Shown here in pieces: positions 45,829 to 53,828 of a DNA stretch of 64,000 nt. The position numbers and the translations under genes are program-made. The notes under the pieces were generated by a model. It saw only the letters and a list, made by a program, of their open reading frames with translations, searched no databases and was not told the DNA's origin. This DNA comes from Saccharopolyspora thermophila (GTDB lineage Bacteria; Actinomycetota; Actinomycetes; Mycobacteriales; Pseudonocardiaceae), in NCBI RefSeq assembly GCF_014646075.1, contig NZ_BMMT01000018.1:50455-114454 (forward strand), read 5' to 3'. The number at the start of each line of letters is the position of its first letter. Position 1 is the stretch's first letter.

Positions 45829-45999
45829 ATGACCGATGTTCAGCAGCAGCTCCGGCGGCTGGCCGACTGCCGGGAGATCCCAAGGCCGCGATGCGCAGCC
45901 AGCAGCGAGCAGATCAGGACACTACGCTCTGTACCATCATCAACACTCGCAGTGAACATGGAGCGAAGATGCCTGCTCGACATGAGCGTTTGCCGTTGA
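45829..45999 (+). pseudogene. Remnant of a SnoaL-like protein
   Basis: ATG 45829 has a good ribosome binding site (cgggagcc) and begins MTDVQQQLRRLADCREI, like the start of SnoaL-4/ketosteroid-isomerase-type proteins (xLADREEIRDL). After ~17 residues the frame loses that character and stops at 45999, inside the condensation gene. Looks like the 5' stub of a MarR-controlled gene truncated when the downstream DNA arrived. Short, so only moderately sure. Confidence 0.4.
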
Positions 46000-47291
46000 C
46001 CGCCGCGCAGACCTGGGTGTGGCTCGCACAGCAGGCGCAACCGCAGAACCCGGCCCACAAGGCCGCCGAGTACCTGGACGTCCGCGGGCCGGTCGACGTC
46101 GCACTGGTCGAGGCCGCGGTTCGGCGGGCGGTCGCCGAGGCCGAGGCGTTTCGCATCCGCATCGGCGCCGACGAACGCGGCCCGTGGCAGGTCGTCGACC
46201 CGGCGGCGGCCTGGCCGCTGCCGGTGGTCGACCTGCGCGACGCCGCCGACCCGTGGCAGCAGGCGCAGGCGTGGATGGCCGCGGACCTGGAACAGCCGCT
46301 GGACCCCGCCAGCGAGCTGCCGTTCCGGATGACCCTTCTGCGCCTGGCGGCCGACCGGTGCCTGCTCCACGTCGCCTGCCACCACATCGCCATGGACGGC
46401 TACGGGTTCTCGCTGTTCGCGCAGCGGATCGCCGAGCACTACACGGCTTGGGAAAGCGAGTGGGACCGCGGCGCGAACCCGTTCGGATCGTTGCGCGCCC
46501 TGGTCGCCGACGAGATTGGCTACCTGGGGTCGGACCGCTTCCAGCGCGATCGCGAGTACTGGCTGCGGGAACTGGCGGAACTACCGGAGATCCGAAGCCT
46601 CTCGGGTGCGCCGCACCGGGCCGCACCGTGCCGGAACTTCCTGCGGGAGACCGAAACCGTACCGGTCGCGGTGGTCGACCGGCTGCGCGAGCAGGCGCGG
46701 CGGAGTCGCGTCAGCCTGCCGACCCTGGCGATGGCGGCGCTGGGCGTCCACACGCACCTGGTCACCGGCTCCGAGGACCTGCTCCTCGAACTGACGGTGA
46801 CCGGCCGCCAGGGCGCCATCGCCCGCACCACACCCGGCATGCTGTCCAACACGCTCCCGCTGCGGCTTCGGGTGCGCCCGGAGATGAGCGTGGCCGAACT
46901 CCTGCGGCACACCGCCGAACGGGCGCGGGGACTGCTGCAGCACCAGCGCTACCCGCTGCTGTACCTGCCCCAGGACCTCGGAATTCCCGACATGAGCGAG
47001 ATCCCGCAACCCCCGGCCATCAACATCATGGGCTACGACCCGCCGCTGCGCTTCGGGCAGCACCCGGTGACCCTGCACAACCTCAGCAACGGTTCGGTGG
47101 AGGACTTCGCCCTCAACGTCTACCAGCGCTGCGCGGAAGGATCGCTGCGTATCGACTCCAACGCGAGCCCGGCGCTGTACCGGCCCGAGGACGTCATCGC
47201 ACACCACCGCGGGTTCCTGGACGTCTTCCACGCCCTGGCGGACGTGGACCCGGAGCAGCCGGTCGGCAAGCTCGCCCCACAGATCGTCTAG
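45969..47291 (+). CDS. Stand-alone NRPS condensation-domain protein
   Basis: 440 residues from ATG 45969 (ggagcgaag upstream). The whole protein is one condensation domain: LPLTAAQTWVWLAQQ (C1), catalytic HHIAMDG (138-144), RDREYWLRELAELP (C4 region), GRQGAIARTTPGMLSNTLPLRLRV (C5, in part) and the YQRCAEGSLRIDSNASPALY end. No adenylation, carrier or thioesterase domain is fused or nearby, so acyl donor and acceptor must come from elsewhere, or it is a free-standing acyltransferase. Its start overlaps the SnoaL-like remnant and it sits downstream of the MarR dyads. Confidence 0.9.
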   Translation: MPARHERLPLTAAQTWVWLAQQAQPQNPAHKAAEYLDVRGPVDVALVEAAVRRAVAEAEAFRIRIGADERGPWQVVDPAAAWPLPVVDLRDAADPWQQAQAWMAADLEQPLDPASELPFRMTLLRLAADRCLLHVACHHIAMDGYGFSLFAQRIAEHYTAWESEWDRGANPFGSLRALVADEIGYLGSDRFQRDREYWLRELAELPEIRSLSGAPHRAAPCRNFLRETETVPVAVVDRLREQARRSRVSLPTLAMAALGVHTHLVTGSEDLLLELTVTGRQGAIARTTPGMLSNTLPLRLRVRPEMSVAELLRHTAERARGLLQHQRYPLLYLPQDLGIPDMSEIPQPPAINIMGYDPPLRFGQHPVTLHNLSNGSVEDFALNVYQRCAEGSLRIDSNASPALYRPEDVIAHHRGFLDVFHALADVDPEQPVGKLAPQIV

Positions 47292-47350
47292 CCGAACGCG
47301 TCGTGCACATGTTCAGCGTCGGCGTTGATCCGGGCCCACAGCGGACGGTT

Positions 47351-48304
47351 TCAGCTCGGGACGACGATGCGGCGGAACGACGGGTGCCGGAGGTGTCCGC
47401 CCGCGGTCCACTCGCGGAACTCGACCTCGGCCACCACCAGCGGTTCGACCCAGCGGGCCGCCGCGGCGAACTCCGGTGGCACCGGGTCGGTGAACGGGCT
47501 GGTGGTGCGGGCGAGTTCGTCGAGCCCGGCAGCGAAAACCGCCCGGTCGCGCTCCGCGAAACCGGTGCCGACGTGGCCGGCGTAGCGCAACCGCCCGCGG
47601 TCGTCGCGGACCCCGACCAGCAGCGCCCCGAGGACGTGCCGGTGCGCGCCGGTGCCCGGAACCCAGCCGCCGACGGTGACCTCGGTGCTGCGCCGGATCG
47701 TGGTTTTGATCCACTCCGGTGACCGTGTTCCCGGCGCGTACCGCGAGGTGAGCCGCTTGGCGACGATGCCCTCCAGGTGGTGTTCGCGGGCGACTGCCAG
47801 CATTTTCACCGGCGGTATGTCGGTGTAGCAGTCCGGCACGTGGACGGGTCCGTGCTCCAGGCCCACGGCGTCGAGGTGGTCGCGGCGGTCGACGTAGGGC
47901 TCGGCCAGCAGGTCGACCCCGTCGAGGTGCAGCAGGTCGAACGCATACAACCGCACGGGCACGTCGCGGAGCAGCGCGGTCGTGGGCCGGTCCCGGTGCA
48001 CCCGCGCCTGGAGGCGGCTGAAGTCGGGCTGGCCGCCAGAGCCGAGGACGACGATCTCACCGTCCAGCACCGCGCGCCGTCCCCCGAGCACCTCGGTGAG
48101 CGCGGCGAGCTCGGGGAAGGAGCTGGTCATGTCCCGCCCGTTGCGGCTGATCACCCGCAGCCCAACGGGGCCGGAGACGACGAGCACCCGCACCCCGTCC
48201 CACTTGATCTCCACCGCCCAGCCGGACCCGACCGGCGGTGGCCCGGCAGTGGGCAGCATCGGGCCCCGCCGAAGCCAACCAGGCATTCCGGGCACCGCCG
48301 CCAT
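47351..48304 (-). CDS. ATP-dependent DNA ligase (LigD-ligase/LigC type)
   Basis: 317 residues. Nucleotidyltransferase motif I EIKWDGVR with Lys34 as the adenylated residue, then SRNGRDMTSSFPEL (motif Ia/III region), VLDGEIVVL, FDLLHLDG, EGIVAKRLTSRYAPGTRSPEWIKTT (in part; motifs IV-V) and a C-terminal OB fold (VTVGGWVPGTG... RYAGHVGTGF). No polymerase, nuclease or Ku partner is adjacent. Probably a backup repair ligase. Confidence 0.93.
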   Translation of the reverse strand: MAAVPGMPGWLRRGPMLPTAGPPPVGSGWAVEIKWDGVRVLVVSGPVGLRVISRNGRDMTSSFPELAALTEVLGGRRAVLDGEIVVLGSGGQPDFSRLQARVHRDRPTTALLRDVPVRLYAFDLLHLDGVDLLAEPYVDRRDHLDAVGLEHGPVHVPDCYTDIPPVKMLAVAREHHLEGIVAKRLTSRYAPGTRSPEWIKTTIRRSTEVTVGGWVPGTGAHRHVLGALLVGVRDDRGRLRYAGHVGTGFAERDRAVFAAGLDELARTTSPFTDPVPPEFAAAARWVEPLVVAEVEFREWTAGGHLRHPSFRRIVVPS

Positions 48305-48618
48305 GCCGCGATCCTGCTCCCCGGATCGCCCGGCCGCCAGCGCGGCGGGCTGATTTCAGCCGAGGTCGGTGTCGAGCTTGGCGTTCATCCGTTGCGATGG
48401 CGAATACTGCGCTCACCACCGTATGCCTCGTTCGAGTGACGAGTATTACGACCATGAGCCCAGCAGAGGGACACTGCTATCGGCTGGAGAATAAAGCTCA
48501 TGCTGGCACCGGGCTGATTCGAAAATTCTCTCGACGGGTGTGCGATAGCGAACTGACGCAAACCTCTGCTTGGTGGCCACACAGACAAGGTCATCACACT
48601 CGACACTGGGGAAACACC
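48305..48618. other. Lower-GC intergenic stretch at the edge of accessory DNA
   Basis: Around 48,360 the base composition drops visibly from the flanking genes (more A/T, e.g. gagtattacgaccatg) and stays lower to about 50.15 kb. No gene is seen here; it probably holds the promoter of the lectin-like gene. Composition suggests an insertion boundary. Confidence 0.45.
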
Positions 48619-49506
48619 ATGCTCTTCTTCTATAATTCCAAAACCCGCACCGCAGGTACGGCAACGGTCAACTTCAACGGTGACTACACCCACAAGAAAG
48701 ACCTGACGAGTGCCGGGTTCGGCGAGTGGACGCACATCGTCAGCGACGGAAGAACCCTCTTATTCTACAACGCCATCACAAAAAAGGCGGTCACCGGAAA
48801 ACTGGAAAGTGACGGGAGTTTCACGAGCCTCAGGGACCTGTCGAGCGCAGGGTTCGGCGAGTGGACGCACATCGTATCCGACGCACAAGGACTGAGTGGC
48901 CCTGTTCGCGTGAATGGCGACCTTTTTAGTTCGCCAACGGTCGAATCTTTGAACGTCAAGGGATTCCAGGCGAATTTCGACCTGTGCGACACGCTGATCA
49001 CCACCGCGCAGAACTTCCGGGCGAGCGGCAATCCCGCCAATCCGTCGGAACCGGCGATCAGAGTCGCGAGCGGATTCGACATCGTCCTCGGAGACTGCGC
49101 GGAAGACTTTGATACCGATGAGGACGCCCACGAGCTGCTGACGCCCGGAACAGTGGCCGTGTTCAGTGAGGAAGGACGGGTACGGCACAGCACGACCGCC
49201 TACGACAAGTGCGTCGCCGGGGTGGTTTCCGGTGCCGGCAACCACAACCCCGCCATCGTGCTCGACAGGCGGGGTGACGACGATTCGGCCAGGGTCTCCC
49301 TGTCGCTGATGGGCAAGGTTCAATGCAACGTGGACGCACGTGACATGCCAGTCGAGACCGGGGACATGCTGACCACGTCGGACACTCCAGGTCACGCTAT
49401 GAAGGCCACCGATCCGACACGGGCGTTCGGCGCGGTTGTCGGAAAGGCGCTCCACTCGATCACCGGGCGCCTCGGTCACATTCCCATCCTGGTGACCCTG
49501 CAATAA
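48619..49506 (+). CDS. Lectin-like repeat protein with tail-fibre-like C-terminal domain
   Basis: 295 residues from ATG 48619 (ggggaaacacc upstream). Two tandem N-terminal repeats, each containing LLFYNxxTKxA ... GFGEWTHIVSD (about 1-44 and 45-92), suggest a small tectonin/beta-propeller-type carbohydrate-binding module. Residues ~93-295 contain PGTVAVFSEEGRVRHSTTAYDKCVAGVVS and GDMLTTSDTPGHAMKATDP (in parts), then a conserved-looking end AFGAVVGKALHSITGR, a pattern like C-terminal domains of phage-tail or secreted fibre proteins. No signal peptide. Lower GC than neighbours, so probably acquired. Function not established. Confidence 0.6.
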   Translation: MLFFYNSKTRTAGTATVNFNGDYTHKKDLTSAGFGEWTHIVSDGRTLLFYNAITKKAVTGKLESDGSFTSLRDLSSAGFGEWTHIVSDAQGLSGPVRVNGDLFSSPTVESLNVKGFQANFDLCDTLITTAQNFRASGNPANPSEPAIRVASGFDIVLGDCAEDFDTDEDAHELLTPGTVAVFSEEGRVRHSTTAYDKCVAGVVSGAGNHNPAIVLDRRGDDDSARVSLSLMGKVQCNVDARDMPVETGDMLTTSDTPGHAMKATDPTRAFGAVVGKALHSITGRLGHIPILVTLQ

Positions 49507-49530
49507 CTGCAGGAAGTCGAAGGTGCCGTC

Positions 49531-50147
49531 ATGCCATCTGTGAGAGGTTCACGACGCTTCACCGGCAATGGCCCCATCAGCCTACGTGCGCTGTGCGAAC
49601 TGGAGGGTCGACAACCCCCGGTCAGCGTCCGTGATCTCATTTCCCCGTGCAGCAGCGAGAGATCGCGCGGCCGATATCAGCCGGGGATGTTTCAGGCCCC
49701 ATCAAGATCACCTTTTACAGCACCGGGCACTGGTTCATCTCCACACGATTCCATGATGATGGGGTCATCGCCGGCGACTCTTTCGCCCTGGGTGTTGCCA
49801 TAGGCGACACGGGACACGGCCAGACCCTGGCAGGAGAACTGGACGCAGACGAAACGAAAACATTCGAAAGAAACGGGGTGGACGATTTCGTTCGAGCTAA
49901 CTGGCACAAGGTACGCAACTCGGAGATACGCATCACGCTCAAGGTAGACCCGGACATCGGCGAGGCAATCGGCAACGTGGTGTTCGGGCTGGCGATCGCC
50001 GTCTTTTTCGCCGTTGTTGGCAAGTCGGCGGTGAAAGCCGCACAGGGCCAGGGGCACTGGCGGCGTTGCCCTGATCAGGATCCTTTCGACCACACTCCCT
50101 GCGTGGAATGGGATCCCAATCCGCCGCCGCCCTCACCCGGGCCCTGA
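49531..50147 (+). pseudogene. Frameshifted accessory gene downstream of the lectin-like gene
   Basis: Starts at ATG 49531 (gaaggtgcc upstream): MPSVRGSRRFTGNGPISLRALCELEG... to VRDLIS, then the frame drifts into low-quality sequence. The adjacent frame takes over exactly after the CCCC run at 49643-49646 and continues PVQQREIARPISAGDVSGP, HWFISTRFHDDG, DFVRANWHKVRNSEIRITLKV (in parts), a transmembrane helix VVFGLAIAVFFAVVG and a proline-rich tail. Adding one C would restore a single 206-codon gene. Either a phase-variable homopolymer, a recent mutation or a sequencing error. No family recognised. Confidence 0.55.
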
Positions 50148-50181
50148 CGGCTCCTCGATGCGGCGCGGGACGTCTCCACCC

Positions 50182-51031
50182 TCACAGCGAGGTGATCACG
50201 TTCGATGGTTCGTCGAGCCACACCCGGTGTGCCCCATCGGCGGTGGTGGTGAGCCCGTATTGGTCGGGAGTGGGGCGGCCCGCACTGATCCATCCCCGGT
50301 AGGCGTCGTCGACTTCGGACCAGAGGTGTCGGGGGCCGAGTTGGTGCACGGTGAATGCGGCCTCACGGTGCATGGTGACCCGCGCCCACGAACCCGAGCT
50401 GACATCATGCAACTCGACATGTCTGCGGTCGCTGCCGATGTCCTCGATCGTGAGGTAACAGTCCGGGACGTGCAGGCCGATGGTGAAGGCAGCGCGGGTG
50501 TAGTCGGTGATCTCGAACAGCTCCCCGGCCGCTGTGGTTGATGGTCGTCACCTCGGCGTCGGTGATCTCCTGCTCGGTCGGGTTCAGGAAGTCCCGTCGC
50601 TGCTGTCGTAGCCGCATGAACGCGAGGTTCCGCCCGCACCTGCCCACGGCAGTCCCGTCGTCGTCGACGAGCAAGCGCAGCAGGGTGCCGTTGCTGTAGT
50701 CGGTGCCGAACGGCACCACCAGCACCCCGCCAGGCCGGGTCTGTTCGATCCAAGCCAGGGGAATCCGCCGAACCGATGCCGTGGCGATCACCCGATCGAA
50801 CGGGGCGGCAGAGCGGTAACCCGCGGTTCCATCCCCGGTGACCACGGTCGCGAGAATGCCGCTGGTGTTGAGGTTCCGGCGGGCCTGCTCGGCGATGTGC
50901 GGGTCGACCTCGATCGAGACGACGCGACCGGTCTCACCGACGTGGGCGGCGAGGTTCGCGGCGTTCCACCCCGTACCAGAGCCGATTTCCAGCACCCTGT
51001 GTCTGGTGTGGACGTCGAGAGCGGCGAGCAT
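50182..51031 (-). pseudogene. Protein-L-isoaspartate methyltransferase-like gene, broken
   Basis: From ATG 51031: MLAALDVHTRHRVLEIGSGTGWNAANLAAHVG (in part) is PCMT motif I, then VVSIEVDPHIAEQARRNL, ATASVRRIPLAWIEQTRPGG and LLRLLVDDDGTAVGRC. Around 50,530 the frame is lost and the C-terminal part continues in another frame (ELFEITDYTRAAFTIGLHVPDCYL, in part; HDVSSGSWARVTMHREAAF) to the stop at 50182. The usual ~70-residue N-terminus of such actinobacterial methyltransferases is missing and replaced by the regulator fragment at 51032-51220. So it is N-terminally truncated and frameshifted. Confidence 0.7.
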
Positions 51032-51220
51032 GGCAGCGCGTCGAACTGCACTGCGTCGAACGCCAGCCACCCGGCGACCTCGCCGAGCTCGGCGGTCACA
51101 GCGGTGAAGTCGGACTCCACAGCGGGGTCGTAGCGCCCGGCGGCGAGCAGCCGACTGGCAGAGCGGAACAGCCGCCCGCCCACGATGAACAGCGCCCCCG
51201 CCCCGGATGAACTGGGTGCG
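51032..51220 (-). pseudogene. Fragment of a TPR/XRE-type regulator
   Basis: On the minus strand, SSGAGALFIVGGRLFRSASRLLAAGRYDPAVESDFTAVTAELGEVAGWLAFDA (in parts) resembles the region after the HTH domain in actinobacterial XRE/TPR regulators (VTAELGEVAGWLAFDA). No HTH precedes it and no TPR repeats follow; the sequence passes directly into the methyltransferase fragment in another frame. A fusion of two broken genes. Confidence 0.45.
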
Positions 51221-51341
51221 GGGGGAGCTCGTTGTTTTCCGTGCTGGTGGGTGTCGCTCGTTCTGGCGGCTCGCCGGGCGGCCGTACCCGGGGCCCGGTA
51301 GGTCTGGGAGTACTCCACTACTCCGAGGAAGGGAACCCGCG

Positions 51342-51542
51342 ATGCGGATGCACACTGTCACAGTGCCGCTGCTGCTGGCCGCCGGAATGCTGGGGGGCAC
51401 CGGCGTGGCCGCCGCCGTCATCGACCCCATCGACGCCGCCACCTGTCTTGCCGAGACGCCTTCGGAACTCACTTCTGCGCTGGATCCCACGGCGCTGCCG
51501 TCCCCCACCGAGCTTCCCGGGGTGAACTGCCTGGCCCCCTGA
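51342..51542 (+). CDS. Small secreted protein
   Basis: 66 residues from ATG 51342 with gaggaaggg upstream. N-terminal Sec-type signal MRMHTVTVPLLLAAGMLGGTGVAAA, then a short mature region with two Cys (ATCLAETPSEL... PGVNCLAP) that could form one disulfide, rich in Pro/Thr/Leu. No family recognised. Confidence 0.5.
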   Translation: MRMHTVTVPLLLAAGMLGGTGVAAAVIDPIDAATCLAETPSELTSALDPTALPSPTELPGVNCLAP

Positions 51543-51764
51543 TCGACATCTCCTCGCCCAGGGCCCTCGGACACCGATGTGTCACTCTCAGTGACCAACG
51601 ACCTCTACGTCTCGGTCCCGTCCGAGCTGTCGATCTCTGCCGCCGAAGCAGCCGCCGCACTGGTTCCGCGGTCCCGTCGCGGCGCGTTCGGTCTCACTTC
51701 GGTCTCACAACCCGCCTGAACGGCTACGAGGGGCGTCCCTCCATGCGCATCGAACTGACCCCAG

Positions 51765-51804
51765 ACAGCAGGAAACCCCCTCCTCAGAGGGGGTTTCCTG
51801 CTGT
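51765..51804. terminator. Perfect 17-bp hairpin next to the tRNA-Arg fragment
   Basis: ACAGCAGGAAACCCCCT (51765-51781) and AGGGGGTTTCCTGCTGT (51788-51804) with a 6-nt loop. It lies 10 bp beyond the 3' end of the tRNA-Arg fragment on the tRNA strand, as expected for the native tRNA terminator, which shows that this side of the junction is the original chromosomal flank. Confidence 0.85.
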
Positions 51805-51813
51805 TGATCAGCG

Positions 51814-51850
51814 CGCGCCCGTAGGGATTCGAACCCCAAACCTTCTGATC
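51814..51850 (-). other. att site: 3' fragment of tRNA-Arg(ACG)
   Basis: The minus strand reads GATCAGAAGG, then TTTGGGGTTCGAATCCC, TA and CGGGCGCG: the end of an anticodon arm, the T arm and the 3' acceptor strand of tRNA-Arg(ACG). The sequence upstream of 51850 (towards higher coordinates) does not continue as a tRNA, so only 37 nt remain. AICEs integrate into tRNA 3' ends and leave such a duplicate at one end. The full tRNA should be at the other end of the element, outside this window. Confidence 0.75.
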
Positions 51851-51872
51851 TCGTTTCCATGATCATCGACGC

Positions 51873-51986
51873 TTGCCATCGTTTGCCGAGATCTGTTGTC
51901 ACCTGCGGGGAATCGGTCTCGGCGTGTTGCGTTGCCTGCCGTCATCTGCCGTTGTTTACGGTTGATTCTTGGCAATTCTTTGGCAA
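51873..51986. repeat. TTGCC/GGCAA repeats beside the att site
   Basis: TTGCC at 51873 and 51883 (10 bp apart) and at 51932; TTGGCAA at 51969 and 51980 (11 bp apart). Helical spacing and closeness to att make them candidate integrase arm or excisionase sites. Inference only. Confidence 0.35.
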
Positions 51987-51999
51987 GTCCGGGGGGATC

Positions 52000-52800
52000 G
52001 TGGAGTACGGGAAACGGGGGTCGAGTCGGCCTGCGGTCGGGTGGGCGTTGTTCGCCGCGGGGCTAATGTTGTGGAGTGCGTCGGGCTGGTCCTGGTGGCC
52101 GTTGCTCGTCGGCGTGGGCCTGGTCGTGCTCGTGCGCCTGGTGCTGCCGCTGGTTCCGGCGTCGTGGCGGCCGTGGACCGTGCCCGTGGTCCTGGTGCTC
52201 GTGCTCGTTCTGCTGCTGACGATGACTTCGGTGTGGGCGTGGCTGGCGGCGGCCGGTGTCGGCCTGGTCGTGCTCGGCGTTCGCCCGCTGCGCTGGCGAT
52301 TGCTGGCTGCGGCCGGTGTGGCGCTGTTGGTCGGCGCGGGCGGACTGGGCTGGGACGCGTGGCAGGAACACCGGCGGCAGGCCGAGATCGCCCAGCAGGA
52401 ACATGATCTGGCGGTGGCGCGGATGCTGCTCTCGTCGCCCAGCGCGGTGCCGACGACGCTGCTGACGATGATCGCCAGGAGCGATCCGCGGGCTTGCTCG
52501 CTGTTCTCCCCCGGCGCGCAGGTCCGGTTCGCCGTGGTGCACGGCACGTCGACGTGTACGGAAGCGGTGCACCAGTTGGCAGGGCAGGTGACCGACCAGC
52601 AGCGCTACGAGTCCCCGGCCCCGCGCTCGTACAAGATCGTCTACACGGCGAGTCCGGTCGTCGACACCTGCGGGATGACGTGGGATGGCCTGTTTCAGCC
52701 GCAGCCGCTCCTTCCGCCTGGTCCTCGGCTCGGCGTCCTTCAGGTTGAACAGCAGCTCGGCGCGGGCTGGCTCATCACCGGCTATGACCCGTGCCTGTGA
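52000..52800 (+). CDS. AICE membrane protein with extracytoplasmic C-terminal domain
   Basis: 266 residues from GTG 52000 (ccggggggatc upstream). Four to five N-terminal hydrophobic segments (about 12-120: WALFAAGLMLWSASGW, WPLLVGVGLVVLVRLVLPLV, VPVVLVLVLVLLLTMTSVWAW, LLAAAGVALLVGAGGLGW in part), then a soluble domain (EHDLAVARMLLSSPSAVPTTLLTMIARSDP..., in part) with paired Cys and an LFSPGAQVRFAVVHGTSTCTEAV segment, similar in plan to the cystatin-like domains of Mce-associated or TcpC-like proteins. First gene inside the att site. Possibly involved in transfer or envelope association; unproven. Confidence 0.65.
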   Translation: MEYGKRGSSRPAVGWALFAAGLMLWSASGWSWWPLLVGVGLVVLVRLVLPLVPASWRPWTVPVVLVLVLVLLLTMTSVWAWLAAAGVGLVVLGVRPLRWRLLAAAGVALLVGAGGLGWDAWQEHRRQAEIAQQEHDLAVARMLLSSPSAVPTTLLTMIARSDPRACSLFSPGAQVRFAVVHGTSTCTEAVHQLAGQVTDQQRYESPAPRSYKIVYTASPVVDTCGMTWDGLFQPQPLLPPGPRLGVLQVEQQLGAGWLITGYDPCL

Positions 52801-52839
52801 CGAGGGTGCACGGCCACAGCCGGGACCGAGCTGGCGCGA

Positions 52840-53022
52840 TCAGGGCCGCGACCGCGTAGCCGCCTGCTGCAGACGCTCGAACCGCCGGGGGCGCTTGTTG
52901 AGGAACTGCGCCGCGCGGTCACGCACGTCCTGGCCCTGCGCCACCTGGTCGAGGAGATCGAGGGCCTCGCCTAGATCCTTTTCCAATTCCTGCGTCCAGG
53001 AGCCGTCAACGCAGTCGCTCAC
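52840..53022 (-). CDS. Small helical hypothetical protein
   Basis: 60 residues from GTG 53022, supported by a near-ideal aaggagg site. VSDCVDGSWTQELEKDLGEALDLLDQVAQGQDVRDRAAQFLNKRPRRF (in part): an acidic helix followed by a basic tail. Longer frames through the upstream GC-rich region are Arg/Pro-rich and not credible. Function unknown; could be a small regulator or DNA-binding accessory of the AICE. Confidence 0.5.
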   Translation of the reverse strand: MSDCVDGSWTQELEKDLGEALDLLDQVAQGQDVRDRAAQFLNKRPRRFERLQQAATRSRP

Positions 53023-53279
53023 CGCTGCCTCCTTCCGGTCGCCGGGCTCGGCCGGTTCGGCGCACCGTGTCCGAGGGTGCCAGAACCCCCGGACATTGCC
53101 CGCCCCTCGCGCCGTGACCGCACCTGTGGGAGTTCTCAACACCAGTTCGGCCTGTAAGGGACCACAAGCCGGTGAGCACGCATGCAGCAGGACGGCGGCG
53201 GTGCCAGCTGGAGGGGCAAGGCGACCATCCTGCCAGCGCGCCCAGCACCGTTCTTCGAAGGCTCGCCCAGGCGACCCCG

Positions 53280-53540
53280 TGCGGTCGGGACGTCCGCGGC
53301 TGAAGTTCTCCGTCTGGCGGTCCCTGCGGGGTCGCCTGCCTTCCGCTCGCGCCCAGCCGCGGCCGCCGCCCCTTCCGCTCGCGCCCGGCCCGCCGACCGC
53401 CGGCCGGGACCGGTGAGCGCAGCGAGCCGCACGCCCGGCCGGCGGTCGGCCTGGGGCCGAGCTCGCAGACAGCAGGGGCGGCGGTCTGCGGTTGGGCTCG
53501 CATACAGCAGGCAGGCGGCCCCGCAGGGGCCGCCCTTGAT
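53280..53540. repeat. Repeat- and dyad-rich non-coding region
   Basis: Within the ~580-bp gap 53023-53603 there are: a 16-bp direct repeat CCTTCCGCTCGCGCCC (53339 and 53371); a perfect 17-bp inverted repeat, GCCGACCGCCGGCCGGG (53392-53408) with its complement at 53434-53450 around a 25-nt loop; an 18-bp imperfect direct repeat, GAGCTCGCAGACAGCAGG / GGGCTCGCATACAGCAGG (53459 and 53494); and GGCGGCCCC-GCA-GGGGCCGCC (53514-53534). No gene is credible here. Density of structure suggests a cis-acting transfer or replication locus, or a structured RNA. Confidence 0.6.
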
Positions 53541-53603
53541 GAAGTAGAGAAAGTTTAGACACGCACGCTGGGGCCTGGCGGGTCTCGCCGGTAGCCTCGG
53601 GGC

Positions 53604-53828
53604 ATGAGCGTCACGCGGGACGAGCTGCACCACCTGGTGGACGAGGTGCCGTCGGACGAACTGGAGCAGGTCCGCGACTACCTGCGGCACCTGGTCGGCC
53701 GTCGTGAAGACGTAGCCCAACCTCGACGGCACTTCCGGTCAATGGGTGCCTTCTCGGGGCCGCCTGACCTGGCTGCGCGGGCGAAGGACATCGTGCGGGA
53801 GGAACTGGGGCGGGGCCGCCACTCTTGA
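53604..53828 (+). CDS. Antitoxin of a VapBC-type pair
   Basis: 74 residues from ATG 53604. MSVTRDELHHLVDEVPSDELEQVRDYLRHLVG (in part) is a short helical N-terminus, followed by a basic segment and an acidic C-terminal helix (DLAARAKDIVREELG) of the kind that wraps a toxin. Immediately upstream of, and overlapping, the PIN-domain gene (stop TGA within TTGA). Role inferred from context; it would neutralise the toxin and repress the operon. Confidence 0.75.
   Translation: MSVTRDELHHLVDEVPSDELEQVRDYLRHLVGRREDVAQPRRHFRSMGAFSGPPDLAARAKDIVREELGRGRHS

Noticed and set aside
51579..51719. 46-codon frame starting at GTG 51579
   Set aside because: Reasonable amino acid composition but no ribosome binding site or homologous pattern; may be a relic downstream of the small secreted protein.
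53136..53732. Minus-strand frames of 165-240 codons over the repeat-rich region
   Set aside because: Arg/Pro/Ala-rich and generated by the GC-rich repeats; only the last 60 codons (52840-53022) have a proper start and plausible sequence.
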